DNA of 64,000 nt from CAVRUZ01 sp963724495 (lineage in GTDB: Bacteria; Actinomycetota; Actinomycetes; Propionibacteriales; DAIQRJ01), in contig CAVRUZ010000002.1 in assembly GCA_963724495.1 (NCBI GenBank), positions 744,001 to 808,000 on the forward strand, given 5' to 3'. Shown here piece after piece: positions 17,697 to 26,372 of this stretch (position 1 is its first letter; each line of letters starts with the position of its first letter). The notes below the pieces were generated by a model. The model had not been told where the DNA came from. It ran no database searches and was given only the letters and a program-made list of their open reading frames with translations. The translations under genes and the position numbers were made by a program.

Positions 17697-17702
17697 TACC
17701 GT
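17697..17702 (+). promoter_or_regulatory. -10 element TACCGT, leaderless promoter
   Basis: TACCGT ends seven bases before the ATG at 17710. The paralogous gene at 18283 has the same hexamer at the same distance. Confidence 0.5.
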
Positions 17703-17709
17703 CAGAGAC

Positions 17710-17976
17710 ATGATCAATTCAGCGCCGCAGACCGATGGCCGGTCGCCATCGAATGCCGCTGGAAACTGCGGCGTGCTCCACTGCTCCAGCAAGGCGGGTT
17801 CGACCTGGGCCCTCCCTGTGCAACCGGCCGTCGAGTCCTGGCCGGTATGTGCACGGCACCGAGACGAGTTGGTCGCGGGTGGCCGCTGGGCGGCCAGGCG
17901 GGGTCGCTTTCCCACGTTCGGGCGCTGGATCCTGATGGGCGACGACCTCACCACCTGGCGACAGCCGAAGTCCTGA
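17710..17976 (+). CDS. Small cysteine-containing protein, WILMGDD family (copy 1)
   Basis: An 88-residue protein of unknown function. It shares with the next gene a layout of CGVLHCSS, then VESWPVCARHRDEL, then RWILMGDDL. The C...C and C..H residues suggest a small zinc-binding or redox fold. The start is supported by a -10 hexamer 7 nt upstream. It and its neighbour at 18283 are tandem paralogues about 300 bp apart. Confidence 0.6.
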   Translation: MINSAPQTDGRSPSNAAGNCGVLHCSSKAGSTWALPVQPAVESWPVCARHRDELVAGGRWAARRGRFPTFGRWILMGDDLTTWRQPKS

Positions 17977-18269
17977 GGTCCATGAGGGCCGGCTTCGGCT
18001 GTCCTCGTAGACCGGCGACCGCCCATCCGGCCACACTCGCAAGCGTTGCGCGGCCCGGCTGGGTCACCGATCACGGCGGCCGTTGTCAGGTTATTGACGG
18101 GCTTTCGATTCGCCGTTCGGGTAGAACAAAAGTGAAGAAAAAGGATGAATTCAGAATAGCAATTATGCCGATCTTGACGAGAGTGCGCGACATTGCCGCG
18201 TTGACTTCCCGGTCAACGGCGTGTCTGTAACGAAACGCCCAAATCATATGCATTCGGACACAATCGGCA
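17977..18269. other. AT-rich spacer between paralogous genes
   Basis: The stretch is markedly AT-rich around 18085-18260, unlike its surroundings. No open frame with coding character was seen on either strand. It probably holds the terminator of the first paralogue and the promoter of the second. Confidence 0.4.
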
Positions 18270-18275
18270 TACCGT
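18270..18275 (+). promoter_or_regulatory. -10 element TACCGT, leaderless promoter
   Basis: TACCGT ends seven bases before the ATG at 18283, matching the spacing before the paralogue at 17710. Confidence 0.5.
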
Positions 18276-18282
18276 CGCATAC

Positions 18283-18630
18283 ATGACTCGTCGGATCCGC
18301 ACAACAGTGCACCAGCCGACGCGCTCCGTTCGACCTCAGTGCATGGTGCTGGGCTGCGGCCTGGAAGGGCAGAACAGCTGGACCAGCAGCACAGCCTGGC
18401 GAGGCTGGCCGATGGAGTGGCTGGTGTGCCCAACCCACTCCGCCAAACTGCTCGCGGATCATGACTGGGAGCTCGTACACGGTCAGGCGCCCGGCTGGCA
18501 TCCGTGGATCCTGATGGGTGACGACGTGGGCAGAGAGTCCTGCGACGTTGACGAGCCACTACTGACTGCGGGGGAAACGGCAAACGGCCGAGCCTCCACT
18601 ACTCCCCTGTTCGCAAGCCAGCCGCGATGA
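18283..18630 (+). CDS. Small cysteine-containing protein, WILMGDD family (copy 2)
   Basis: A 115-residue paralogue of the 17710 gene. Shared elements are CMVLGCGLEGQNSW, MEWLVCPTHSAKLLADHDWELV and HPWILMGDDV. The pattern of two early cysteines and a later CPTH suggests metal binding. It overlaps the next gene by four bases (ATGA), so the two are probably made together. Function unknown. Confidence 0.62.
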   Translation: MTRRIRTTVHQPTRSVRPQCMVLGCGLEGQNSWTSSTAWRGWPMEWLVCPTHSAKLLADHDWELVHGQAPGWHPWILMGDDVGRESCDVDEPLLTAGETANGRASTTPLFASQPR

Positions 18631-18857
18631 CGGCCTCGGATACGGAGGGTCCGCCGCTGGCAAGAGATCAGGTGGAAGAGACCTGCTGGCCCTGCGGGTC
18701 CACCGGCGACGACGGCCAACTCGAACGGCAACCGGGTTGGTGCTCCACCTGTGGCTTCTTCTTCGACCACTACGGCATGCAGATCTTCGAACCTTGGCTC
18801 ACCTGCCCGGTGCACACCGAACTCCGCTCGATGTGCCCCCACCCGGCCACGCCCTAG
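18627..18857 (+). CDS. Small cysteine-rich protein
   Basis: A 76-residue protein starting inside the stop of the previous gene. Six cysteines occur as ETCWPCGS, PGWCSTCGFFFDHYG, LTCPVH and MCPH, a likely structural zinc site or sites. The CPVHTEL stretch resembles the CPTHSAKL of the 18283 protein, so it may be a diverged relative. Its role is unknown. Confidence 0.58.
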   Translation: MTASDTEGPPLARDQVEETCWPCGSTGDDGQLERQPGWCSTCGFFFDHYGMQIFEPWLTCPVHTELRSMCPHPATP

Positions 18858-18882
18858 TCGAGCCTACTCCACGGCCGAGAGG

Positions 18883-19146
18883 TCAGACGACCGTTGGTGG
18901 AGCGGGATGGATCGACTTCGGGTCCCACGAGGCGGGGACGGAGTGAACGTGCGACCGGCCGCACCTGCGGCACCGATAGGTGGCCACCGGGTTGAGCCAC
19001 ACGGGCTCCGCGGCGATCCGGTCACCGATGACGGTCATGTAACTCGAAGCCCGGTGATGACCAGGCTCCCAGCGCTCCAACTCGAGGTACTCGTCCGTCC
19101 CGCACCCGTAACACATCGGAGCCGTCGGCATCGGTGGTCCCCTCAT
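18883..19146 (-). CDS. Small zinc-ribbon-like protein
   Basis: An 87-residue protein (ATG 19131 is a possible later start) with two CxxC knuckles, MCYGCGT and YRCRRCGRSH, spaced as in a zinc ribbon. It is convergent with the preceding cysteine-rich genes. No DNA-binding or enzymatic domain is recognisable. Confidence 0.55.
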   Translation of the reverse strand: MRGPPMPTAPMCYGCGTDEYLELERWEPGHHRASSYMTVIGDRIAAEPVWLNPVATYRCRRCGRSHVHSVPASWDPKSIHPAPPTVV

Positions 19147-19281
19147 CGCCCGCCGCGGCCGGCATCCTCGGAGAGAAGCAAACGCCGCGTCGGACCCCCA
19201 TGCTTACCAGGCTTCCTGGGATGTCGTTAGTTCCGGCAACCTCGACCGTTGCGGCGAGCGCTGAGAGCCTCGCCGGACCGG

Positions 19282-19632
19282 TCACTTCAGATCCGGATGC
19301 GTCTTGGTCAGCCCCTTCGGTGCTCGAGCGGTCCATGACTCGACCAGCACTTCGCGCAGGGTCTCGCTGTCCAGCATGTCGAGCCAGGCCATGGTCGCGG
19401 GCACGTTGAAGCGGTGGTGGACCCAGAAGGTGTCCGGGTCCGCTTGGACGAACGCGTCCTGAATCCCCGTGTCTCGTACCCAGAACTGCAGGATGGTCCG
19501 TCGGCCTTCGACGCGCCGACGTAGGAACTGACGTCCGCGCACTTCGAATGCAGGGGAACCCTCATGCGCCGTCGACTGAGTTGCCTCGGGGAGGTGACTC
19601 GCGACCACCGCGACATCGTTCCAGGTCGCCAT
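19282..19632 (-). CDS. MmcQ/YjbR family protein
   Basis: A 116-residue protein of the YjbR (CyaY-like fold) family: MATWNDVAVVASHLPEATQS, an AFEVRGRQFLRRR strand region and the closing LVESWTARAPKGL pattern are typical. The family is a DNA-binding-like fold without an established biochemical role. A ribosome-site-like GAGG precedes the ATG. Confidence 0.8.
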   Translation of the reverse strand: MATWNDVAVVASHLPEATQSTAHEGSPAFEVRGRQFLRRRVEGRRTILQFWVRDTGIQDAFVQADPDTFWVHHRFNVPATMAWLDMLDSETLREVLVESWTARAPKGLTKTHPDLK

Positions 19633-19841
19633 GTACTACCTCCTCTGGCAGAGACTCGAAGTGTCGCCGACGGCAGCGGCTGGCGATCGTCGAGGGCCGC
19701 GCGGTTCCCGTTCCTTTTGCCCATGTCGCAAAGGCCCGTTTAGTCCCCTTACGCCGTAGGCTGTGACAGGGGCCGTTTTGGGACCAGACCTGTGCGCGGC
19801 ATGGCTCGGGCAGCGAGGAATCCCCAGTCGTAGGAGCGCTC

Positions 19842-20096
19842 GTGCCCACCCTGAGTTTGACCACAATGCGCCGGCACGCAGCCGCGCAGGGATTCCGCAT
19901 CTGGAAGGTCCGCAAGAACTCCGTCTCCTACTGGGAGTACGGCCCCTACACGCTGATCTACGTCGGCATGAACGCCGTCGAGCTGCGCGGTGTCGGTGTG
20001 GAGGAGCTGGCCGCATTCCTGAAAAGGCCTGCCCAGCTTGAACAAGCGCTTCAGGACGAGGTGCCGCTAGCAGATCGAAGCGCTGTCTTGTGTTGA
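19842..20096 (+). CDS. Hypothetical small protein
   Basis: An 84-residue protein from GTG 19842 (LSLTTMRRHAAAQGFRIWKVRKNSVSYWEYGPYTLIYVGMNAVELRGVGVEELAAFLKR). The composition is ordinary for the host and the frame is uninterrupted, but I recognise no family. It is convergent with the NmrA-like gene. Confidence 0.5.
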   Translation: MPTLSLTTMRRHAAAQGFRIWKVRKNSVSYWEYGPYTLIYVGMNAVELRGVGVEELAAFLKRPAQLEQALQDEVPLADRSAVLC

Positions 20097-20141
20097 TCGA
20101 AGATCATGGCGAGCGGCCTCACGCTGCAACTAGCCGTGCGG

Positions 20142-21039
20142 CTAGTCGCGCAGTGCTCGCGCTTGTTCCGCGAGGAAGTCGGTGGCGGATCGCGGTTCGA
20201 TGCCGCGCTCTCGAAGCGGGGCGTCATCCCACGTTTGAGGCGACAGCTCCATTTGCACGCCCAACCCGAAGACCGAGGCGAGCGCCGGGTTGGGCTTGGC
20301 CAGGACTCGCATGGCGACCCGGGCCAGGAAGCGCGGCATGCCTCGGCGCTTCATCTTGCGACCCACGAGTTGCTCAGCCACGGCGATGGTCTCGTTGCGG
20401 CTGATCGACTCGGGGCCACCGAACTCGATCAGCGGCGGCGGAGTCGCCTCGACGGCGACGGCAGCGACCAGCGCAGCCACATCGTCGACACTGACCCACC
20501 GGGTTCTCGTGGCACCCTTTCCGATCACTGCCACCTTGCCCGCGCGCAGGTCGAAGCCGCCCGTCGCCGTGAGGTGGAGCTCCTGAAAGGCATCGGGCCG
20601 GACGATGGTCACCTGCATCGATGAGGCCCGTAGACGCCTCTCGGTGGCGATCTTGGCCCGCTCCAACGGAAAGTTCAGACCTGCCTCGACTCCCGCATAC
20701 GACACGTAGACGAAGCGGGTGACACCGGCCTCCTCGGCGGCTGCGATCAAGGCACCCATGCCAAGCTCGTCGACCTCACGAATCGATGGGCCGCTCCCCG
20801 GCGGCCAGCCGTCGGCCGATTGCCGTCGCCGTGCAGACGACCATGTCGGCACCTGTGCAGGATGACCGCAGGCTCGCTGGGTCGGTCAGATCCCCTCGAA
20901 CGACGTGAGCGCCCAGGGCCTCCAGATCCGAGGCGTCGGTCTGCGGACGGACCAGGCAGCGCACAGGCTCCTGGCGGCCTCGCAGCTCTCGTACGACGCG
21001 GCCGCCCAGGTCGCCGGTCGAACCGACCATGAGGATCAT
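20142..21039 (-). pseudogene. NmrA-like NAD(P)H-binding SDR, frameshifted
   Basis: ATG 21039 begins an atypical short-chain reductase (MILMVGSTGDLGGRVVREL with the GxxGxxG dinucleotide loop). After LAAGERP the frame is lost. The rest (SIREVDELGMGALIAAAEEAGVTRFVYVSYAG..., then SVDDVAALVAAV and FGGPESISRNE) continues in the next frame to a stop at 20142. A single indel near 20785-20800 explains it. The intact family includes quinone reductases and complex I assembly-like proteins. Confidence 0.8.
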
Positions 21040-21089
21040 CGGGTCACCTCCGAATCAAGCTCGATGACGCATGTGAGCGCCCCGGTAGC

Positions 21090-21485
21090 TCAGTTACCCA
21101 CATACAGGCAGAACGGGTGCCCGGCCGGGTCGAAAAGCACACGGACGTTGTCCTGTGGTTGATGATCGGCGACAACAGCGCCGAGTTCGACGGCGTGGGC
21201 GACGGCCACCTCGAGCTCACCCACCTCTACGTCGAGATGGAGCATCATCTGCTGGTGGCCGTCTCGCGCCGGCCAGACCGGCCGCACCCACTCCGCCGAC
21301 GTCTGCGGCTGGAATGACATGTAGGCCTCGGAACCGCCGGGCACAGCCAGGACGAATTCGGTTGGCTTGTTCTTGAAGATCTCCCAGCCGAGCATCTCGG
21401 CGTAGAACAAGCCCAGAGCCTGCGGGTCCGGCGCATCCAGAACGACGCCCCACCAGTGTCCCGTGCTGGATCGTCCTCGAAGCAT
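21090..21485 (-). CDS. VOC family (glyoxalase-like) protein
   Basis: A 131-residue single-module VOC protein: GVVLDAPDPQALGLFYAEMLGWE at the start and VLFDPAGHPFCLYVGN at the end, the motif that closes the metal site. An AAGGAG ribosome site lies upstream. Co-directional with the NmrA-like gene 50 bp downstream, so they may form an operon. Confidence 0.87.
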   Translation of the reverse strand: MLRGRSSTGHWWGVVLDAPDPQALGLFYAEMLGWEIFKNKPTEFVLAVPGGSEAYMSFQPQTSAEWVRPVWPARDGHQQMMLHLDVEVGELEVAVAHAVELGAVVADHQPQDNVRVLFDPAGHPFCLYVGN

Positions 21486-21548
21486 CGAGTGGGGCTCCTT
21501 CGCTGATGGAACACCGATGCTACGACGGTCCCTTGGAGCGGCCTCCGA

Positions 21549-21797
21549 TCAGCTTTGGCCGTCTACCCGTCCGGACGAGACGAAGTCCCGCATCACGGAG
21601 GTCACCATCAAAGGGTCGGTCTTGTGCGCGAAGTGGGCATGGCCCTCGAGCAGATGAATCCGCCGGCGTACTCGTTCAGACAGCACCTGTGAGGTCATCC
21701 ACGCATGCCGCTGGCCAACTGGGTTCGACCGGTCGATGATCTGCGTCAGCCGCAGGCTGAGGGACCGTCTGCGTCTGTGATAGCTCAACGGGGCCAT
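21549..21797 (-). pseudogene. Possible C-terminal remnant of an alpha/beta hydrolase
   Basis: The frame ends with IHLLEGHAHFAHKTDPLMVTSVMRDFVSSG. This resembles the last strand, catalytic His (GHAHFA) and final helix of alpha/beta hydrolases. Nothing like the nucleophile elbow or the N-terminal strands is present upstream, where the divergent ligase gene begins. I read it as a truncated gene, but a short unrelated ORF is possible. Confidence 0.4.
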
Positions 21798-21820
21798 GGA
21801 CCACGGAAAGGCAGGCCAAG

Positions 21821-23461
21821 ATGTCCGATCAGGCGATCACCTCTGATCTGGCCGGTGACCAGACACTGTCCGACCTGGACGACTCAGCGCGGCAGGACCG
21901 CTTCGAGGCTCTCCAGCAGCGAATGCAAGCGGTGTGGGACTCGTGGAACCTGGACTTGGACGACGAGTCGGTGGTGGTGGTGCCGTCGGTCACGATAGCC
22001 AGGACAGCGTCGGGTTCGGCCATCACCCAGGCCTTCGAAGAACGATTCCTGTTCCTGCTCCTTCTTCTGCGACAGCCACGGCTGCGCATGATCTACGTGA
22101 CCTCGATGCCGGTCAATCCGCGCATCATCGAGTACTACCTGGCGCTGCTGCCCGGTGTCATTCCGAGCCACGCGTTGGCTCGACTGACGATGATCTCGAC
22201 AGGCGACTCCACCGACCAGCCGCTCAGTCAGAAGCTCCTGGATCGCCCCCGGCTGCTCGCGGAGATCGCCGCACACATCCCGAACCGCTCGAGGTCTCAC
22301 CTCATCCCCTACAACACCACGCCACTCGAGCGCGACCTCGCGTTGAGCCTCGGTATCCCCATGTACGGAAACGACCCGCGGCTCGCCGACCTTGGCAGCA
22401 AGACCGGGTGCCGTCGACTCTTCGCAGAGTGCGATGTCGTTCACCCCCTCGGCGCAGAGGACCTGCACAGCCTGGACGAGGTGACCGATGCGATCGGCGA
22501 GATGTTGTCGACCCGACCGTCGATCAGGCAGGTGATCGTCAAGACGAACGAAGGAGCCTCGGGATCCGGCAACGCACTCGTTGACCTGTCCGGGGTCGTC
22601 GACGTGCCCGAAGACGAGCGGCGCATGGCGATCGACAGCCGGGTCCGCGCGATGGAGTTCGAGCTGGAAGGTCTGAGCCTGGAGGAGTACGCGGGAGGTT
22701 CGAGCGGGGTGGTGGCATCGTGGAGGAACGGATCGTCGGCGAGGTGATGACCAGCCCAAGCGTGCAGCTCCGTGCCCGTCCGGATGGGAGCGTCGAGCTG
22801 CTGTCGACCCACGATCAGCTCCTCGGCGGTGCAAGCGGGCAGAGGTATCTCGGTTGTGTGTTCCCCGCCGATCCGGCCTACTCCCGGCTGATCAGTGAAC
22901 CCGCCCGGCGGATCGGCGAAAGGTTGGCGGCAGGCCGGCGCGCTGGGCCGCTTCGCGATCGACTTCGTCGCGGTCAAGGAGGAGACCGGAGCCTGGTCGG
23001 CATACGCAATCGAACTGAACCTTCGCAAGGGCGGCACCACTCACCCGTTCCTGACGCTCCAGTTCCTCACCGAAGGCAACTACGACGGCGCGAGCGGGAA
23101 GTTCCTGACCGGGCAGGGTGCGGAGAAGCATCTCGTCGCCACCGATCACCTGGAGGCCGCCGAACTCCGCGCGTTGTCGGTGGACGACCTGTTCGACGCC
23201 GTAGCCCGGCACGGGCTGCATTTCGACCAGTCCAGCCAGACCGGAGTGGTCTTCCACATGATCAGCAGTCTGAGCGAGTGCGGCCGGGTAGGGATGACGG
23301 CGGTTGGGGATTCACCGGAGCAAGCGATGACGCTCTACGACAGGGCTCGCAGCCAGCTTCTCACGGAGGCCGCGCAGCCCGCGAGGAGCATAGGCTTCCC
23401 AGCTAGGAGGCGGGATGCAGCAGGTGTGGTACGTGGCATACGGATCCAACCTGAGTCTTGA
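21821..23461 (+). pseudogene. PGM1-like ATP-grasp peptide ligase, interrupted by two compensating frameshifts
   Basis: The chain matches actinobacterial proteins with a preATP-grasp domain, an ATP-grasp core and a PGM1 C-terminal domain, relatives of the pheganomycin peptide ligase. The preATP-grasp part (VVVVPSVTIARTASG, MIYVTSMPVNPRIIEYYL) and VIVKTNEGASGSGNA are in the first frame. EERIVGEVMTSPSVQLRA to YLGCVFPADPAY is in a second frame (about 22710-22935). AIDFVAVKEETGAW with AIELNLRKGGTTHPFL returns to the first frame. Catalytic residues look intact, so the two indels are either sequencing errors or very recent. Confidence 0.8.
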
Positions 23462-24023
23462 GCGCTTCACGGCCTACCTGCAGGGAGGTCGACCCGCAGG
23501 CGGAGCCCGGAAATACCCAGGATGCCGCGACCCGCAGGACCGGATCGCGATGTGCCGTTGATGATCCCGGGAGGTCTTCGTTTCGTCGGGGTTTCGCGGG
23601 TCTGGGGTGGTGGCGTGGCCATCTATGACGCCGGCGCGAGCGGCACGGTCGCTGCCCGGGCCTACCTGATCACCGCGGAGCAGTTCATCGACGTCGTTGC
23701 GCAGGAGGGTCAACTCGAGCCCGGCGTGGAGATCAATCTCGCACCGGTACATGCGACGGGTTCGCACAGCCTCGGCCCCGGTCAGCTACGAGACCATCGC
23801 GCACCTGGGCAGTCACGAGGATCTTCCGATGCTGACTTTCACCAGCGCCGACGTCGAGACCGTCCCCGTCAATGCCCCGACGGAGAAGTACCTGCGGACG
23901 ATCGCGCTCGGACTTCATGAGTCACACGGCTGGACCAGCACCGCGATTGGTCAGTACCTGGCGCCGTTTCCCGGCGTGGCGGGTGCGTGGAGCGAGGAGT
24001 CCATCGAACGTCTCGCGGCCTGA
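23415..24023 (+). pseudogene. Gamma-glutamylcyclotransferase-like protein, two frameshifts
   Basis: ATG 23415 follows a strong AGGAGG. The start, QVWYVAYGSNLSLERFTAYL, is the GGCT/AIG2 signature (YGSN substrate loop). The frame then shifts near 23530-23555 to PLMIPGGLRFVGVSRVWGGGVAIYD with TAEQFIDVV. It shifts back near 23750 to SYETIAHLGSHEDLPML and a normal end with YLRTIALGLHESHGW. It overlaps the 3' end of the PGM1-like gene. The pair suggests peptide or gamma-glutamyl chemistry. Confidence 0.7.
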
Positions 24024-24070
24024 GTCCTGGGCGTGCGCGATGCCGACCTGACTCTGGCCAGGAGACCGCG

Positions 24071-24150
24071 CAGAACATGCGGAGCAGGCGTCGACGGGTG
24101 GCCTATCGGCCGACACGTCACGTTCTGTCTGGAACCACTGCATGTCTTGT
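24071..24150 (+). repeat. Copy A of an 80-bp repeat flanking the phosphotransferase pair
   Basis: This aligns without gaps to 26253-26332 at about 70% identity, concentrated in three blocks: CAGAACATGC, CGACACGTC-n-CGTTCTGTC and CTGCATGT. CAGAAC pairs with GTTCTG 51 bp later, and ACATGC with GCATGT 65 bp later, in both copies. It lies immediately before the first phosphotransferase gene. Confidence 0.6.
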
Positions 24151-24188
24151 GGCAGGAGGCCTGCGCACCTGGGTGCATGCTGGCGCCG

Positions 24189-25184
24189 ATGATGTCGATC
24201 AGTGAGATGCAGCGGCTCTCCGCCACGGTCAACGCCACGTGGCAATCGCCGGTCGCTGACGTTGCCGCGGCACGATGGGGAGCGGTGGCGGGCCAGGCGA
24301 TCTGGTGGCGCTCGAGCGGCTTCCACGTTTTCGCACTGCCACCCGATGAGCACAACTCGCAACGATTCTTGCGCCTCGCTCCCGATGGTCACCGGTCATA
24401 CGACCAGGTCCGAGTAGTCGCCACGTTCGCATCCGAGCTCGCGCACGCCGGCATCCGGCTCGCCAAGCCGCTGCCCTCGAGCCGGGGCGCTCTCGTGGAG
24501 TCGATCGATACCGAGATCGGCCTGATGCACGCCTCGGTCATCGAGGGCGCACCTGGCGAGCAGATCGAGGTTGACCAGCTCACTGAGGCACGCGCACGCG
24601 CCTGGGGAGGCGCCCTAGCGCGGATTCATGTCGCTGGGCGCCTGACAGCGGGCGACCTCCCGGGTGCCAAGGCCGACCTGCAGATCATTCGCGACGGGCT
24701 CGCGGACGATCCCGAGCTCACTCACGTCGTCAACCGGCTCGTCGAGTCGCTCGACGCACTGCCCACGACGCCCGAATGGTTCGGCTCGACGCATGGCGAC
24801 TTCGAGCTGGACAACATGGCGTGGGTCGACGACGTACCCACGTGCTTCGACTTCGACGATGCGGCAGTGACCTGGTTCGCCGCTGATATCGCCAATGCGG
24901 TCAGCGACCTGACCATCATGGGCCGACCCCGACTCGAGTATCGGCAGCGCTTCGACGCCTTCGTCGACGGCTATCGCACCATCCGTCACCTACCGACCGA
25001 GCAGCTCGACACGCTGCCCTTGCACGCAGCTGTCGATGTCGCGCGACGCCTCGTGGATCTCCGACGCGCCCTGATCGTCGACCCGCGCGCAGGAGACGAG
25101 ATGGAATCGCTTCAGACCCTCCGGAGACGCCTCGAACAGGTCGCTACAACATTGCGAGCCGACCTCCTTACTGCGTCGTTCTAA
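24189..25184 (+). CDS. Phosphotransferase enzyme family protein (APH/choline kinase-like)
   Basis: A 331-residue kinase-fold protein from ATG 24189. The open frame extends upstream through the repeat, but that part is unlike the family. The catalytic loop is GSTHGDFELDNMAW, followed by the metal-binding CFDFDDAAVTWFAADIA. It belongs to the Ser/Thr-like small-molecule kinases such as homoserine, fructosamine and aminoglycoside kinases. A second member of the family follows after 15 bp, so the two probably form an operon. Confidence 0.8.
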   Translation: MMSISEMQRLSATVNATWQSPVADVAAARWGAVAGQAIWWRSSGFHVFALPPDEHNSQRFLRLAPDGHRSYDQVRVVATFASELAHAGIRLAKPLPSSRGALVESIDTEIGLMHASVIEGAPGEQIEVDQLTEARARAWGGALARIHVAGRLTAGDLPGAKADLQIIRDGLADDPELTHVVNRLVESLDALPTTPEWFGSTHGDFELDNMAWVDDVPTCFDFDDAAVTWFAADIANAVSDLTIMGRPRLEYRQRFDAFVDGYRTIRHLPTEQLDTLPLHAAVDVARRLVDLRRALIVDPRAGDEMESLQTLRRRLEQVATTLRADLLTASF

Positions 25185-25199
25185 GGCCAGGATGTCGGC

Positions 25200-26129
25200 G
25201 TGGCGCCGACTGAAAGACAGACCATCGACGGCTTGCTTTCGATGCTTCGCGACGCGGGAGCCATCCAGGAGGTTCGCGAGGCACGGCTGATCACCGACGG
25301 CATGCAGAATCTCGTCCTCGTCATCGACGAGGAACTCGTTGCCCGAATCCCACGGGATGCGGACGGCAGGCGAGCGTTGACGGAAGAGCATCGGCTTGTC
25401 GCCCATCTGAAGAACCACGTGTCGGCACCACTGCCGCAACTGGTGGCCGGCACCGAAGAACTCGCCGTGTATCGCATGCTGCAGGGTGAACCGATCACCC
25501 GCGAGGCTCTGGCGCGTCTTGATCGTCTGCACTGCGAGCGGCTTGTCGACGATGTCGCTGAGTTCCTCGCCGAGATGCACTCGGCGCCGGTCGCCGAGGG
25601 GCTTCGTGCGAGCACCGCCACCAAGTCACTATCAGCCTGGCTCGAACTGCGCGATCGAGCCAACGAAGTCCTGAAGCCGCTGCTGTGGCGGCACCAACAG
25701 GACTGGCTCGACGGTCTCTTCCGTCCAGTCGAGAACGGTGAGCTGTCGTTCGACTTCAGCCCGGCGATCATTCATGGCGACCTCGCGTCGTACCACCTGC
25801 TGCACGACCCGGTCACAGCCCGACTGACAGGTGTCCTCGACTTCGGTGTGTCGGGACGGGGTGACCCTGCCGTCGACCTGGCCTGTCTGCTGTCGGGCTG
25901 GGGTGAGCGCTGGGCGACCGGGCTGGCTCGCCGCTATTCGCAGCTGGCTGACGTCGCCGACCGGGCTCGCTTTCTCGCCGCTGCTCTGCCGGTCGAGTGG
26001 GCCGTCATCGGCCTGGATCAGGGCAAGCCGGACATGCTGGTCGCGCATCTCGGCCATGCTGCGACCGACTTGGGTGAGCTGGGGCACACCGTTCGGACAT
26101 CCGCAGTAGGACACCGGGCAGCTGGCTGA
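25200..26129 (+). CDS. Aminoglycoside phosphotransferase-like protein
   Basis: A 309-residue APH-family kinase with GTG start. The N-lobe has LITDGMQNLVLVIDEELVARIPR. The catalytic loop is IIHGDLASYHLL, where the usual Asn after HGDL is replaced by His. The metal site is VLDFGVSGRGDPAVDLACLL. The layout resembles macrolide/aminoglycoside kinases (APH(2'')/MPH type), but resistance cannot be claimed from sequence. It lies 15 bp after another APH-fold gene, and both lie between two repeat copies. Confidence 0.8.
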   Translation: MAPTERQTIDGLLSMLRDAGAIQEVREARLITDGMQNLVLVIDEELVARIPRDADGRRALTEEHRLVAHLKNHVSAPLPQLVAGTEELAVYRMLQGEPITREALARLDRLHCERLVDDVAEFLAEMHSAPVAEGLRASTATKSLSAWLELRDRANEVLKPLLWRHQQDWLDGLFRPVENGELSFDFSPAIIHGDLASYHLLHDPVTARLTGVLDFGVSGRGDPAVDLACLLSGWGERWATGLARRYSQLADVADRARFLAAALPVEWAVIGLDQGKPDMLVAHLGHAATDLGELGHTVRTSAVGHRAAG

Positions 26130-26252
26130 CGCTCACCGGAGGGTCACCATGCCGTCGCCGTACACGCCGAGTCCGCTCACGCGCATCACGACCACTCCGT
26201 AGTCGCGCCACGCACGCCGACGGGCCGGCAGTCCTCGAGCGGGATGCCGGCA

Positions 26253-26332
26253 CAGAACATGCAGGGCCGACGCCGGCGCGTGCGGTATCAACCGACACGT
26301 CCCGTTCTGTCCACTGATGCTGCATGTTTGGC
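26253..26332 (+). repeat. Copy B of the 80-bp repeat flanking the phosphotransferase pair
   Basis: This is the second copy, in the same orientation as 24071-24150, 124 bp after the second phosphotransferase stop. It keeps CAGAACATGC, CGACACGTC, CGTTCTGTC and CTGCATGT at the same spacings. Confidence 0.6.
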
Positions 26333-26372
26333 GCGACTGCTGTGCACCCGGGGCCTGGCCCGCGTGACAGGC

